Shown here one piece after another: positions 12,170 through 24,300 of a DNA stretch of 64,000 nt. A program made the position numbers and the translations under genes. The notes below the pieces were generated by a model. The model was not told where the DNA came from. It saw nothing but the letters and a program-made list of their open reading frames with translations, and did no database searches. Within the stretch, counting starts at the first letter, position 1, and the number at the start of each line of letters is the position of its first letter. This DNA is from Quillaja saponaria (Eukaryota > Streptophyta > Magnoliopsida > Fabales > Quillajaceae), in the NCBI GenBank assembly GCA_029379385.1, contig CM055611.1, forward strand, positions 2,356,001 to 2,420,000. The letters are read 5' to 3'.

Positions 12170-12985
12170 ATGGTGAAGGATAGGAAAATTGGTGTGGCTG
12201 TGGACTTCTCAAAGAACAGTAAGAATGCTCTGAAGTGGGCAATCGATAATTTGGCTGATAACGGTGACACCTTTTACATCATCCACATCAATCCCAATTC
12301 TCTGGATGAATCTCGTAACAAGCTTTGGGCAAACTCTGGTTGCCGTAAGTAGTGCTGCCATTTGGGTCTGTTATGTCAATTGATCCCAGTGTGATCTGCT
12401 TCACTATTGATTTGATCTTACCTGATATTATTTGGGTTCTTTCTTGTGGCAGCTTTGATTCCTTTGACAGAATTCAGAGACCCAGATATCATGAAGAAGT
12501 ATGATGTTCAATCTGATATTGAAGTTCTTGATTTGCTTGACACTGCTTCCAGACAGAAAGAGGTTTACTTCTCCTTTTAATTTCTGTACCTTTTTAAGTT
12601 TTCCTTTACTATTCTGTGTTTGTATAAACTGGGTCCTTGTGATTGAAAACTATAGATCAACATCGTTGCAAAACTGTACTGGGGGGATGCAAGGGAAAAA
12701 CTGCTGGATGCTGTTGAACATCTGAAGTTGGATTCTCTGGTTATGGGAAGCAGAGGGCTTAGCACCATCCAAAGGTACTTTACTTTAATTATATCCCAGT
12801 TTTACCGTTCTGGGTTCTGGTGTTTTAGATACTAATTTTTCATCTATCTGTTTTATTATATGGGTTTCATTGATTTGTATTTGTTTAACAGGATAATCTT
12901 GGGGAGTGTCAGCAATTTTGTGATGATCCATTGTCCTTGCCCAGTGACTATCGTCAAAGATCAAACTCCAAGCACTGATCATTGA
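12170..12985 (+). CDS. Universal stress protein (UspA domain), 4 exons
   Basis: Plant single-domain universal stress protein, a small nucleotide-binding fold linked in plants to stress responses; the molecular role of this member is unknown. Exons read from splice sites: 12170-12344, 12453-12562, 12656-12774, 12892-12985, giving 165 residues, typical for the family. It starts [14 protein letters not shown], with the first strand and the conserved Asp. The C-terminal ATP-binding motif G-x2-G-x9-G-S is intact in [16 protein letters not shown]. The second-exon segment [16 protein letters not shown] is typical of plant members. An in-frame ATG lies upstream at 12065, but family members begin at MVKDRK-like sequence, so 12170 is preferred. 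It stands alone; the tau GST gene on the other strand converges with it. The identification is firm; the biological role is inference. Confidence 0.93.
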
Positions 12986-13869
12986 TTTGGCTCTGGATTT
13001 TTGGTTTCGGACTAGTGTTTTACTTGAGCTCAGTTGAAATGTAAATAGTTCTTATTTGTTTTATGCTTCCATGTTTGATGATAAACCAAACTCTTAAGAA
13101 AGTTTGATATGTACTCTTCAGAAATTTTAATCTTTGAAGGAATAAATGTTTTTGGCTTGCATTCTTGGTCATAAGTCATAACAAATTGAATTATTGAAAT
13201 GCATAAGTAGTACGGGGCCCATCATGCGATTCATTTTTGATCAATGGTACGTACCCCATTTAAATTTCAAAGTACGACGGGTGTCGAATGATGCCTTTGT
13301 TTAGTGGGAGCTGATCTTTATTCTATTTTACAATATCAGTGTCATAAAAACCCTACAAGTTCCACACGCCGTGAAGGGGAAGAAGCCAGCCAACAGTAAC
13401 GGAACAACCTTGTCAGCGATTTAACACGCTACTACTGGAACACAGCACTCTAGTAGTATTTGACTATTTGTTATGGAAAAACATAATGCTTGTACTTGTT
13501 AGTGACTTCTGAATCCCAACTCCCACCTCCTCTAAGCACCAACTAAGCAGATACACCTAATGAATGTAAGAAGTTTTCCCCAATTTTCATTTTGGTAAAC
13601 AAACCCCCTAGGCAGAGATCAACATGTGCAGACCTAGCTGTCCCAGTCCCCTGCTAGATCAGTGTCTTCATTTCAGAATTTTGAGTAGAAGAATTCAGAA
13701 GGTAGTAAGAAGCAGTTCATACTGGGTTGACAGATTTTAAGGCGCACACATTTATTTAATTCAACTGATAAACAACAGCATACAACACATGTGAGATCTT
13801 TCTTCCTTATTTTAATAAACGACTTAGTAATCGTTATTCTTGCTGCATAGGTGTGTCTACTACATTAAT
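12986..13869. other. Convergent intergenic region between USP and GST
   Basis: Holds the 3' UTRs of two converging genes. Candidate polyadenylation AATAAA-like sequence is at about 13140 (plus). No further gene seen. Confidence 0.4.
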
Positions 13870-14629
13870 TTATTTTGAAGCCGCAAGGCCTTCAATAGCA
13901 CCTTTGAAAAATGCATGGAGTTTATCTTTGGGAGGCAGATTTTCCTTGATGACAGAGTGGTTGGCAAATTCTTGAGTCCATTTGTATAGCTTTGGGAGTT
14001 TCTCATTTGTTAACAACCTCAAACCCACAATCTCTTGAAACACTCCAAGCCAAAACCCAATAAAATCAGCAGCAATGTCTACCAATCCAACAGTCTCTCC
14101 TCCAAAAAATTTCTTGTCCTTGAGCTCATTCTCAAGTATTTGCAGAAGCTCACTTGCTTCCTCTGCAGCTTTGTCACGCTCCTCCTCGTTGCTCCACAAG
14201 GCTTTCCACAGCGCAGGCATGCACTAAACTTAAAAAAAACACGATTTTAGGTGGTAAAACTCAACAATTTTACAAAATTGTGAGAAGGCTGTAAAACTCT
14301 TTACGTACCTTGTCCTCTATGAACCTAGCCCAGAAACGAGCAATGGCTCTCTCATAAGGATCGTTGGGTAAGAAGGGGTTGTCTTTCCATGTCTCATCAA
14401 TGTATTCAAGAATTATAAGGGACTCTGCCACTGGCTTTTCATTGTGGACAAGCACAGGAACTTTTTTGTGAATAGGATTGTATTTGAGAAGCAAAGCACT
14501 TTTGTCATCCAAATTTTCTTCAAAGTAACTATATTGGACTCCCTTCAGTTTCAGAGCAATATCTACTCTGCGACTAAATGGGCTTCCCCAAACACCAAAC
14601 AACTTCACTTCTTCTAGCTCAGCAGCCAT
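13870..14629 (-). CDS. GSTU: Tau-class glutathione S-transferase, 2 exons
   Basis: Cytosolic plant tau-class GST, which conjugates glutathione to electrophilic xenobiotics and stress products or acts as a glutathione-dependent peroxidase or ligand carrier. Exon 1 is 14309-14629 (107 codons) and exon 2 is 13870-14223; the intron is 85 bp, phase 0. The protein has 224 residues. The thioredoxin-like N-terminal domain carries the catalytic Ser in WGSPFSRRV, the cis-Pro in KKVPVLVHN and the glutathione-contact ES in [13 protein letters not shown]. The alpha-helical C-terminal domain begins near [18 protein letters not shown], followed by CMPALWKAL across the splice. The single intron near this position is characteristic of tau GST genes. 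The second exon begins with TGC, so its first ATG is internal. No defect seen. Confidence 0.94.
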
Positions 14630-15459
14630 TTAGCAAATCTGAATGTAAATTTTTTGAATCTACTTAATTTGTTATGAGAGATTGATGAAGAGCCTTTGCC
14701 TTTTATAGCCAATGATCCTCCATTAATTTCAAATGTTGTATGAATAAATTATTTGGTCAACACTGGCAGATTTAGAGGTTGGAATTTTCCAGGAAGGTAG
14801 ACTGTGAAGTATTCAAAAGATTACTTAAAGAAGAAAAGACAAGAAAAAAAATTGAATTAAGTACATAAATGGGAGTACGATTTTTATTTAATCTAAAAAT
14901 ATATAGTGTTCATAGTTATAATTTGATAATTATATTACAATTATTTGTATATAGTTTTATTTAAAAAAATAAAATTAATTAATTTTATGTGAAATTGTAA
15001 AGGGAAGATTGAAAGAATCCTGATAAAATGTACGATCTCAAACCCAAAAAGAAAATAAAAATGACCATATGGAAATCGACATTGGTTGATTTTTTTTCTT
15101 GCTCAATACTTAATTGACGATTTTACTTTGGTTTAAAAAAAATATTTAAACTCAGAAAATTAAGGAATTAAGCAAAAAAATAAAAATAAAGTTAATTTTT
15201 TAATGAAAGGTGACGTGACCGATGATCTCATATATTAAGCATATAAAATTTGATGTTGATCTTTTGCAAATCATAGTCCATTGGCTTAAATTAATGAGTA
15301 CTTTTTTTTCTTCAGAAGTTAGACTGTTTCAATTTTGACCCGAAGTATATAAAATACCATGTATGTATACTGACTAAGATGCGGGTAAGAAACAAATTAA
15401 GAAGCAGCACCTAAAATATGGATTGTGAATTAGTAATTGATTACTTATATTCTTCTTTC
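14630..15459. other. Intergenic, promoter side of the GSTU gene
   Basis: Minus-strand promoter of the GST. A TATA-like CTATAAAAGG (reverse complement of 14699-14708) sits about 70 bp upstream of the ATG. The rest is AT-rich without recognisable content. Confidence 0.45.
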
Positions 15460-16135
15460 TTCTTTTTTTTTTTTTTTTTAGGAGTTTCTTAATAACTAAG
15501 AAAAAACTAAAGTATATTATTTAGGAGTTTCTTAATGGCTAAGAAACTTCTAAATAGTTTCTTAATTATTTGGATGAAGTAACGAAATGTATCGAGAGTT
15601 TTATGCAATTCTAAAATCTTGAATAGAAGAAAAAATTTATAGGATAGCAGCAAGACCAAATATATTGTATGGTTTTGAATGTTGGGTAATTAAGAATCAA
15701 CACTCGCATAAGATGGGAATGACTGAATTGCAAATGTTGAGATGAATGTTTGAACATAAAAAAAAGGGTAAAATACACAATGAAGAGATACGTAGAAAGA
15801 TTAAGGTAGCATTTCATTAAAGAGAAAATGAGGGAGAACCGCTTATGATGGTTTGTACATATTCAACGTAGGCCAACTACCAGTGGAAGGCATTAAATAG
15901 GGTAAAGAGAGACCAAAACTTATATGGGAGACAATTATTGAAAATGATATGATTGCTTCATGCATTAGTGAAAACAATATTTTGGATTGTTGAGAATAAT
16001 GGTAAAATATTTATATAGCTGATCTCAACTATTTTAGAATTTAAGACTTAGTTAAGTTGAGTTCTTAATAACTAAGACAAAAAAGCAAGTTATAATTTTT
16101 TAGGAGTTTCTTAATGACTAAGAAAAAAAACAAAT
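15460..16135 (+). mobile_element. L1-type LINE remnant between short hairpin repeats
   Basis: Around 15630-15990 the plus strand translates, through several stops and frame changes, to the C-terminal end of a plant LINE reverse-transcriptase protein. Recognisable pieces are RPNILYGFECWVIKNQH, KMGMTELQMLR, FVHIQRRPT and GKERPKLIWETII. All are decayed. On each side (15478-15560 and 16045-16125) lie copies of a motif TTAGGAGTTTCTTAATG; the left one forms a hairpin with TAAGAAACTTCTAA. The hairpins may belong to a separate small element. Confidence 0.7.
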
Positions 16136-17225
16136 TATGATTATTTGAGATATCATCCCCTATAATCTTAAGATTATAACACATTAACTTCACTTTATTA
16201 AAATATTAGAAGTTAAATTTTAGGGTCAATTGCACTTTAACCCACGAATATACCACCTGTTTAATAGCTCCTATGAATTATCGAATTAGGCACATAACAT
16301 TTTTATTTGGGTCATAATTAGCAAATAACTCCCAATCATCAATATTAGTTATTAAATGGAACAAATTAACTATAAAAAAAAACTCAACTATCATAGTTAT
16401 AAGTTTCTCTTTCATGTTATTCACTTTCTATATCTTGTTTCTATTTTATCTTCTTTTTTTTAGTAATTGAACTCTCCATATTTATCAAATTTTAACATAT
16501 TGTTTTAATAATTGCAATACAATAATAAGAATGAAAAAAAACTTTGATGAAAATATTATTATTAAAAAGTAAATTGAAACTTATATGATTTCTATAAATG
16601 TGAAAAATAATATTAGTAAATGCATTGATAATTTTAATATTATGATAAGAAAATAAAGATTATAAAGGATTCAACTATTGTTTATGTATTCTAAAATTGA
16701 ATCATAAAGAGTTTAATTTCAAAAGAAAAGAAGGAAAAATATGTAGAAATGAGAAAACATAAAAAACCTTATAATGAGGGTAATTTAGGTTTTTTGAGTT
16801 AATTTATTAGATTTAATGATAATTTAGATGATTGGGGTTATTTGCTTCACTCAAATAAGGGAGTTATATACTTAATTTAATAATGTATGTGGGCTATTGC
16901 AAAATAAATAGTAATTCATGAAGATAAAATGATAATTATTTTTGAATTTTATTAAACTTTTTCCGTGTATTAAATTTTTATTTGAGCCGCCAAAACTTTC
17001 AAAACTTTGGACTTGTTGTCCTTTAATTTGGTGCTTTGGAAAATAAAATCTTGAAATTTTTATTGATTCAAAAGTCTTGCTAGTTGCTCCTTTACTATTT
17101 TTGTTTTATTTGAGTATTAATTCTCACTGAGTTAAAAATTGAAAATAATTATATAGGAAACTCTGCTCTTTCTTTCTCTTTTCTCTTCTTCCTTTTTTTT
17201 TTTTTTTTTTTTTTTTTGGCATTAT
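16136..17225. other. AT-rich intergenic
   Basis: No gene seen. Low-complexity AT sequence ending in a pyrimidine tract and a T-run at about 17160-17217. Confidence 0.35.
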
Positions 17226-18165
17226 AGAAAATAGACCTGGTTGGCCATGGGCTCAGGGTCCGCCCATCTCGCCTAGACCCATTCAATAAATGGGAGGACT
17301 TGAACAAAAATTTTAGACTCGTCAAGCAAGTTGGGCATAATTTAAAGACCTGCTCAATTTTAAGGTCGGACTTGGATTTACTAAGAAAAGTCCAAGCTCG
17401 ACCCGCTCATATTGTAATTACATTAATTTTTTTAGATAATAATGGGATGACACATAACAAAATATTAAATTCTAGTGATGACAATGTTATAATATGTCAC
17501 TTTTTAGGTTCTACAAACATTATATGATGCCACTTTTTAAAGATATTGAATTTAAAAGAACCTTATTGCCACAACGAATATTTTTAGAATCACAATTAAT
17601 TAAATGTGATAAAGTTCATCGTTTCTAAAATACCCTTACTCTTTCTCTTTTTTATTTATTTTCAACACACTTTTTCTCTTTCTTATTTATCTTTCATTAA
17701 TCAGATTTATTTTCATACTGTAACTTCTCATCTATATCTTTCTCATCTATCTTCTCTTGAGTCCTAACTATATACCTCTTTCTCTTCTTATGGCTAGCAG
17801 TCCTTAAATTTCAATTTTACAACTCTTTGATTTTATTATTAGTTTATCACCTCAAGCAAAATAATGAAAATATTGAAGCAAAAATCTTAGTCATAGTCCT
17901 ATATTTTTTTGAGTACGTAAATTTGGATCATGCAGGAATCATGTAATCTCTTTCACCAACTATATGAACACAAAATCTTAAACTTTAGAAATTAGAAAGC
18001 TTGAACAGAAAAAAAAAAATATATAAAATTAATTAATTAATTTGGTCGATTTATAAAAGATGAGACAAGGAGAGAGTCAAAGGAGGAAGATAATAAGAGA
18101 GACTGAAAGATGAATATGTTGGAAAGAGTGCGCATTTATTTTTGAATTTCTCACTTTTATTTTTG

Positions 18166-18668
18166 GGTTTTTCTATTTTATGTCCGGTCTATGGCCATGA
18201 GCATAGAATAAGGATTATTTATTATATTGGAGAATGTGTAAATATCATTTCAATAATAAGAAACATTTATTAAATTAACATACTTTTTAACTCCAACTTC
18301 TATTACATTGAAAAATATAATAACTTTATGACTTTTCTTATCTTTTGTTATTTTCACCAACTTTTCACCTTTGCCACATCCCCAACCCCAACCCCAACCC
18401 CAACCCCAACCCCAACCCCAACCCTAACCCTAACCCCAACCCTACCCTAACCCTAACCTCAACCCTAACTTAACCCTAAAGTTAGTGGAAATAATAAGAG
18501 ATAAAAAAAAATCATAAAGTTATTACATTGAAAAATGTAATAATGGCTGGAGTTAAAAAGTATGACAATATAATAAATATTTTTTGTTATTTAAAAGATA
18601 TTTACACATTCTACAATATAATAAATAATCTTTATTTTATGTCTAGCTAGACATAGAATAGAAAAACC
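18166..18668. mobile_element. Fold-back element with TTGGGG/TTAGGG core
   Basis: The two arms are inverted copies. The left arm has GGTTTTTCTATTTTATGTC, ATTATTTATTATATTGGAG and ACTTTTTAACTCCA; the right arm carries the reverse complements in mirrored order. The centre (18380-18480) is a telomere-like tract read on the minus strand. A similar TTTTATTTT word borders each end and might be a target duplication, but its register is uncertain. No coding sequence. Confidence 0.65.
18380..18480 (-). repeat. Interstitial TTGGGG/TTAGGG repeat tract
   Basis: Read on the minus strand, this is a run of mixed TTAGGG units followed by about seven TTGGGG units. On the plus strand it is CCCCAA then CCCTAA. 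Four-G runs at regular spacing make the minus strand a strong candidate to form G-quadruplexes. Confidence 0.75.
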
Positions 18669-19480
18669 TTTTATTTTAATGAAATTTAATTTATTATGCC
18701 ATTGATTTTTAAAATATTATTAATTAAGAGCACTTTAGTCTATTCACGATCTTTTATAATTTGTAAAAAAAAATGACTTTAAGTATTTTGGGTATGACAA
18801 TAAGGTCACCCTTAAATGTATCATATAATTGTTAAGTACATTTCAATACAATGACAAACAAAGGAAAAAGATTATGATAGGGCGGGCTTGAGTATAAAGA
18901 TTTTGTACAGAGTTGAGATTGGGAAGGAAACCAAGTCTGCATGCTCGGACCAAGCCGGGCTTAGACAAGCAAACAATTTCTTTTTATCTAGGCTAGCTTT
19001 GCTCAGGTCTATTGGGAACTTGCATATATTTCTTGCATGTAATACAAAAAACCTGTTTTTAATTACAAGTCAAAATAATTCCACAAACAAACAATTTATG
19101 ACTTGGCAACTAAATTTGAAAAAAACATAAACATGCGCAATTAGCATAAAAATTTCGTTAAACAAAGTTTCACTAATAATGAATTTGTTGCCGTTGTTGT
19201 TCTATATGGTGGATATTATCTTCTTTGAGATTGAAAAGAGAGTCAGAAAAGAACATTGTATGGAGTGCCCATCCCTTTTTCAGTTTCACTTTGACATTCA
19301 AATTTCAAAACATGAATCAATTATCATTCCCAATTCATTTCTTTCACGCCTTTCTGCAAATATACAAGCTGCAAATAAATTTAGTAACATCAAATATTTA
19401 TCAACTAAGGTTGTAAAAGTACAGGTCAGGTGGCCAAAACGTATCTCTACTAATATTTTTTTAGTTCAGTCAAAGCTATA

Positions 19481-19602
19481 CTTTTTTATGTTATCGGACT
19501 AATAAATTTTTGTGTATTTTATTTTATGCCCCCTCATTCAATACTTTTTATGTTATCGGACTAATAAATTTTTGTGTATTTTATTTTATGCCCCCTCATT
19601 CA
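19481..19602. repeat. 62-bp tandem duplication
   Basis: A 62-bp unit containing TTATCGGACTAATAAATTTT and ATGCCCCCTCATTCA occurs twice head to tail with essentially no differences, so the duplication is recent. Confidence 0.8.
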
Positions 19603-21339
19603 CAGGGATTCTAATCTAAACCTGTCAATAGAAAGAATCTATTTGCTTGATCATCAAATCAATTCCTTGGAATTAAAAAGAAAATACTATATACACTATT
19701 CTAGGAAGTAAGAATAGAAAATATGTATATTCTAAGAGATTGTTCTAGTGATTAAAAATATGTGATATCTTAATTGATTTATGGGTTTAAATTTTTTTTT
19801 AAAATATGAGAGTAAAATTTTTATAAATTTCTTAATCATAACAAAGATGACTTGCCTTTAAATTGGATCAAAGAGATAGTAGAATTAATCGAGATTTTTA
19901 ATGTGAATAATCTATTTTTAAGCCGACAAGATAAATTAGCCAATATCTAAATAAATTGGCTCAACTACTGATAAATTTTTTTTAAAATAATAGGCAGTAG
20001 TGTAAGAGTTTTGTGTACATAAATATTATTGTGCATCTGTTTTCTTTTTTTCCCTCTAGAAAATTTTCAAATTAGCAGTCAACGTCAACCAAACAAGTGG
20101 TAGTTAGCCGTTTGTAGGAGCCCCTCTTTGTAAATTCAGTTGTGACAACGGCATTATTGGTCCAAGAGTAACGTTGTCATATTATTCACATTTTAAGTTA
20201 AAAAAACAAACCAGCTTACCCACTTTACCCCGGCGTTTGCCACTAAATTACTTGATTGACCTCGTAATTCGAATTACCAACACGGCAAGGTTACTACATA
20301 TAGTCATAGACATCATTTGCAGGTTATCCTTACCGTACCATCAAATTGTGGCTGGCCAATCAAATTCTAAAAACTTCCATTCCTTTGTTTTCTTTGTGTT
20401 GTTACAAAATTGACTAAATCCTCATTAACTATTAAGTTTATATTCAATTTAAAACTAAATAAATTATATTTAAATTTGAATAGGAACTTGTTTGATGATT
20501 CAAAGTGAATATTAAAATTCTAACACTCGACTAAGGACGAAAAATATCTCAATAATCATGTGGTTTCTAATCCCTACATTATAGTTATTCTATAGCCCTT
20601 CCACATTATCATTTTAGACAAGAAAGTAGTTGTGAGTTCAAATAAGTGGCATACAAATATGTTGTAATACCTGCGTGGCTAATAACAGATAGTCATGGAG
20701 GGTGGAATAGTAATTTCAGAATGAGAACAATTTAATCAAATAACACTTCCAATATTGAGTGTCTCTTAAGAGGCTATGAACATCATGAAGGCTAAACTGG
20801 AAGACAACATTGACAGATCCGTCCCTTACACGACTCCCATGACCTTTCTTTATTATATTTTTTCTTGGTTAAAGAGTCACTGCATTTTATTGTCTGCTTG
20901 TTGTAATCAGGGAAAAATGGTGTAAGCTTAGAGAGAAATCTTAATTTAATAAGGGGCAAGAAGGGTTCTTCATGTCTCTCTCTCACATCATGAGCTAGAG
21001 CAAGCTTACAGTAATCATGACCTGCTTCATCCTTTGCATATAAGTAAGTTTCTGCGGCAACTTGCATAATCTATTTGTTTTTCTGTATTTTTCCTCCTAC
21101 CCTTCAAATCAGACATGGTTCACACCTTATGGATAGAGCTTTCACCCAACAAGTAGAAAGAGAGAAACCCCAACAACAACATCAGCAGCTCAAGTTTCGT
21201 CTGCCATTGGTTAGGCTTAGAAGTGCCAAAAATCTAAACCCATTTCACATTTTTGGGTTTCGGGTGTCAAAATCTCTTCAAAGTTTGTACTTTAGAGCTT
21301 GATTTTCAAACGGGTTTTGCTTGAGAAGGGCTCAACACA
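19603..21339. other. Intergenic, promoter side of the RopGEF gene
   Basis: No recognisable gene. A 91-codon minus-strand frame (20792-21067) and a 75-codon plus-strand frame (21075-21302) exist, but neither matches a family I know. The second overlaps the probable RopGEF 5' leader. The segment 21080-21339 is less AT-rich than its surroundings, consistent with a transcribed leader. Confidence 0.35.
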
Positions 21340-21392
21340 ATGGTATGGTAGTCAACAAATCTGATTTTTATGCTTCACCCGTCTTCTCTTGA
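21340..21392 (+). promoter_or_regulatory. Two upstream ORFs at the RopGEF start
   Basis: A minimal uORF (ATG GTA TGG TAG, 21340-21351) is followed by an overlapping frame starting at 21345. That frame runs 15 codons and stops at 21390-21392, past the first in-frame RopGEF ATG at 21370. Scanning ribosomes would be diverted from 21370, whose context is weak (T at -3). The next in-frame ATG at 21409 has G at -3 and G at +4 and lies beyond both uORFs. Confidence 0.55.
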
Positions 21393-24300
21393 GGAGGGGA
21401 AAGCTGCAATGGAGGGTTTGATTGAGAAGAATGAAGGTATTGAAGAGAAAAAGGAAATTGTGAATGGTGGTAAAAGCGAGACCTTTTCTGATTTGGTTGA
21501 AGAGAAGGGTTGCGAGAGCAGTTCAAACTCTCATTTTTTGACATCTGAGACCACAGGGCATGAAGAACAATGTCAAAGTAGCTCTGACGAATCATTTTCG
21601 CCACCATCAATGGGTTGGTCTGTTCTGGAAACTGAGGCACCGGATTGCGCCAGTCCTGTTGAAGTTAAAGATTGTCAGAAGACCCATTTGGGTAGTAAGA
21701 AATTAGAGAAAGAAGGCTCAGTGATATCAGGTATGTGATCTCCCTCTATCGTCTACGATGAATTTCTCTAGTTAATTAAGAGGACGTGTTTATGATTCTG
21801 ATTCTTTGTTCCAGAGATTGAAATGATGATGGAGAGATTTTCAAAATTGTTGCTTGGAGAAGATATGTCGGGTTGTGGAAATGGGGTCTGCACTGCGTTG
21901 GCTATATCAAATGCCATAACTAATCTGTGCGGTATGCTACAACTGACTGTATTTGTCTTCCTCTTTCGCTGTTTTGTTTTGTTTTCCATGTTAAAGAACA
22001 AATCAACGATGAACCATTTTTTTGGGGTCTCACCTAGCAACCATTTAAGTTCTGCACATTTCAACTCTCATTATCATAATTAGATTTCAAATGGAAGGCT
22101 TATGCTTTGGGCTCACATTTGAGACGGATTATTAGACATTAATAATCATCTATAGGGCCTCACTTAGCAGTTTAAGATTTTAGCTTGATTGGTTCTTTGA
22201 CACAGAAGATTGGTTATGCTCACAATTCAATTACTGCATCATTTCTTCTGGTGGTTAACGTTCACTCTTTCCCCAAATTTTAGCAACCCTCTTTGGGCAA
22301 CTTTGGAGATTAGAACCCCTACCTATTGAGAAGAAAGCTATGTGGAGAAGAGAGATGGAATGGCTTCTTTGTGTCAGTGATCACATTGTCGAATTAATAC
22401 CTACTTGGCAGACTGTTCCAGATGGAAGCAAGCTTGAGGTAGAAGTTATTTTTGTATGGAGTTGTGAATATCTGCTTCTTTTACACTACTATACTGTTTC
22501 ATTTATTGGGTGCTCCAATCTAGGATTCTATCAGTTTAGAAGGCAAGAATACTACATAGATAACCATCATAATTCATACCCTCCCCACACACACAGAAAG
22601 AAAGGAAAAATAAAGAAATTATGCCTGCCTGTATTTTTGGTTGGAGCCATTGTAAATTCAGTTTTTATTTTACCTCTGTACGATTTTATTAATTTGAATT
22701 GAAGCAAAAATTCATCAAACAATGTTTTAGAGTGTAAGGCTCTTTGTAACTGAAATAAATTCTTATGAAATGGAAATGGTCGAGAATGAAGGCATGATGT
22801 GAAAAATGACACATAGAATCCTAAAATCTATACCTTGTAATGCCTGTGTGTTTCTTTGAGAAATATAAATGTATATGTTTACAAAGTGTTGAATAAAGTC
22901 ATAGGGAATTTGAGTTTGTTGATACATCATACATTACACAAGGTGACACACAAACCCTAAGCTGTACCACCTGGGTGGTGTAGGTGGGTGGGAATTGGGT
23001 AGGGATCCTAGGTTCAATTCTTTCCAATGTACCCAAAAAAAGAACACCTAACCTGTGTTGTGCAACCTAGGTGGTTTTTTTTTTTTTTTTTTTTTTCACT
23101 AATCAGAATTTTGCTCCACATCTGTGTGTCACTTGCAGGCTGCATTAAAAATGGTAGATTTGTTTTTTGCCTAGCATATCAGTTTTACACTAATCGGGGG
23201 TAGATCTTGGCCATGTGAATTTTTTTAATTTCAGCTTGAGCAATGAGCATGAATCTTGTGATTGTGTTTTTCCTAAACTGGAATTAGGATGCCCCCCTTA
23301 CTAGAAAGGGACTGCCAACCTTTGCTTCAAGCCTTTAAATGCTAGGATTAGAGTTTTGAATTTAGTCGAACCTCATTACTTTCTTTTATTTTATGCTTCA
23401 TTCTTAGAGCATTTGTTTGGTTATTCATTGATATTGAGGGACTAATGAACAACAAGTTGACTTTTTCTTGTTTATTCCCATTTCCTAATATGAATCAGGT
23501 AATGACTTGCAGACCACGCTCAGATTTGTACGCCAATCTGCCAGCTCTACGTAAATTAGATAACATGCTTCTTGTAAGATTCTCCAGCATTTGTTATTTT
23601 GGTTTAAAATGGTTTCAAGCATTCTAAAGATGGATTTGTCTGCAGGAAATATTGGACAGCTTTTTTGATACAGAATTCTGGTATGTTGACCAGGGGGTTT
23701 TAGCCCTTGATGGTGATGGGTCATCTTTTCAAAAAGCGCTTCAGCGCCAAGAGGAAAAATGGTGGCTTCCTGTGCCACGAGTGCCTCCTGGCGGCCTCCA
23801 TGAAGATTCACGAAAGCAGGTGCAGCACAAGCGTGATTGCACAAACCAAATACTTAAAGCTGCAATGGCAATCAATAGTATTACTTTGGCTGAAATTGAA
23901 GTTCCTGACTCCTATTTAGAATCTCTTCCTAAGGTATGAAAGATACACAAGATTCCAAGTATCATGAGATTAAAAGGCATTAATAATGAAATTGCTGATC
24001 AAGTTTTATTTCAGAGTGCAAGAGCCTGTTTGGGGGATCTTATTTATCGGTATATTTCATCAGATCAGTTTTCCCCTGAATGTCTGCTGGAATGCCTTGA
24101 TTTATCCTCTGAACATCAAGCTTTAGAGATTGCCAACCGGGTGGAGGCTGCAATTTATGTCTGGCGAAAAAAGATTAACTCAAAACCTGTCAATGGCACA
24201 ACAAGATCCAGTTCAAGATCATCATGGGAAATGGTCAAGGAGTTGATGGTTGATGCAGACAAACGGGAATTGCTTGCCGAGAGAGCAGAAAGCCTCCTGC

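Larger units (their letters stand above)
17226..19012. mobile_element. Candidate non-autonomous transposon with nested insertion
   Basis: The two ends share an inverted AATAGACCTG (about 17228-17238, and reverse complement near 19005-19014). Both ends are unusually GC-rich for this window (GGCTCAGGGTCCGCCC on the left, AAGCCGGGCTTAG on the right), a pattern typical of plant transposon ends rich in GGCCC-like words. The interior is AT-rich with no protein. The fold-back element at 18166-18668 lies inside and would be a later insertion. The boundaries are tentative. Confidence 0.4.
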
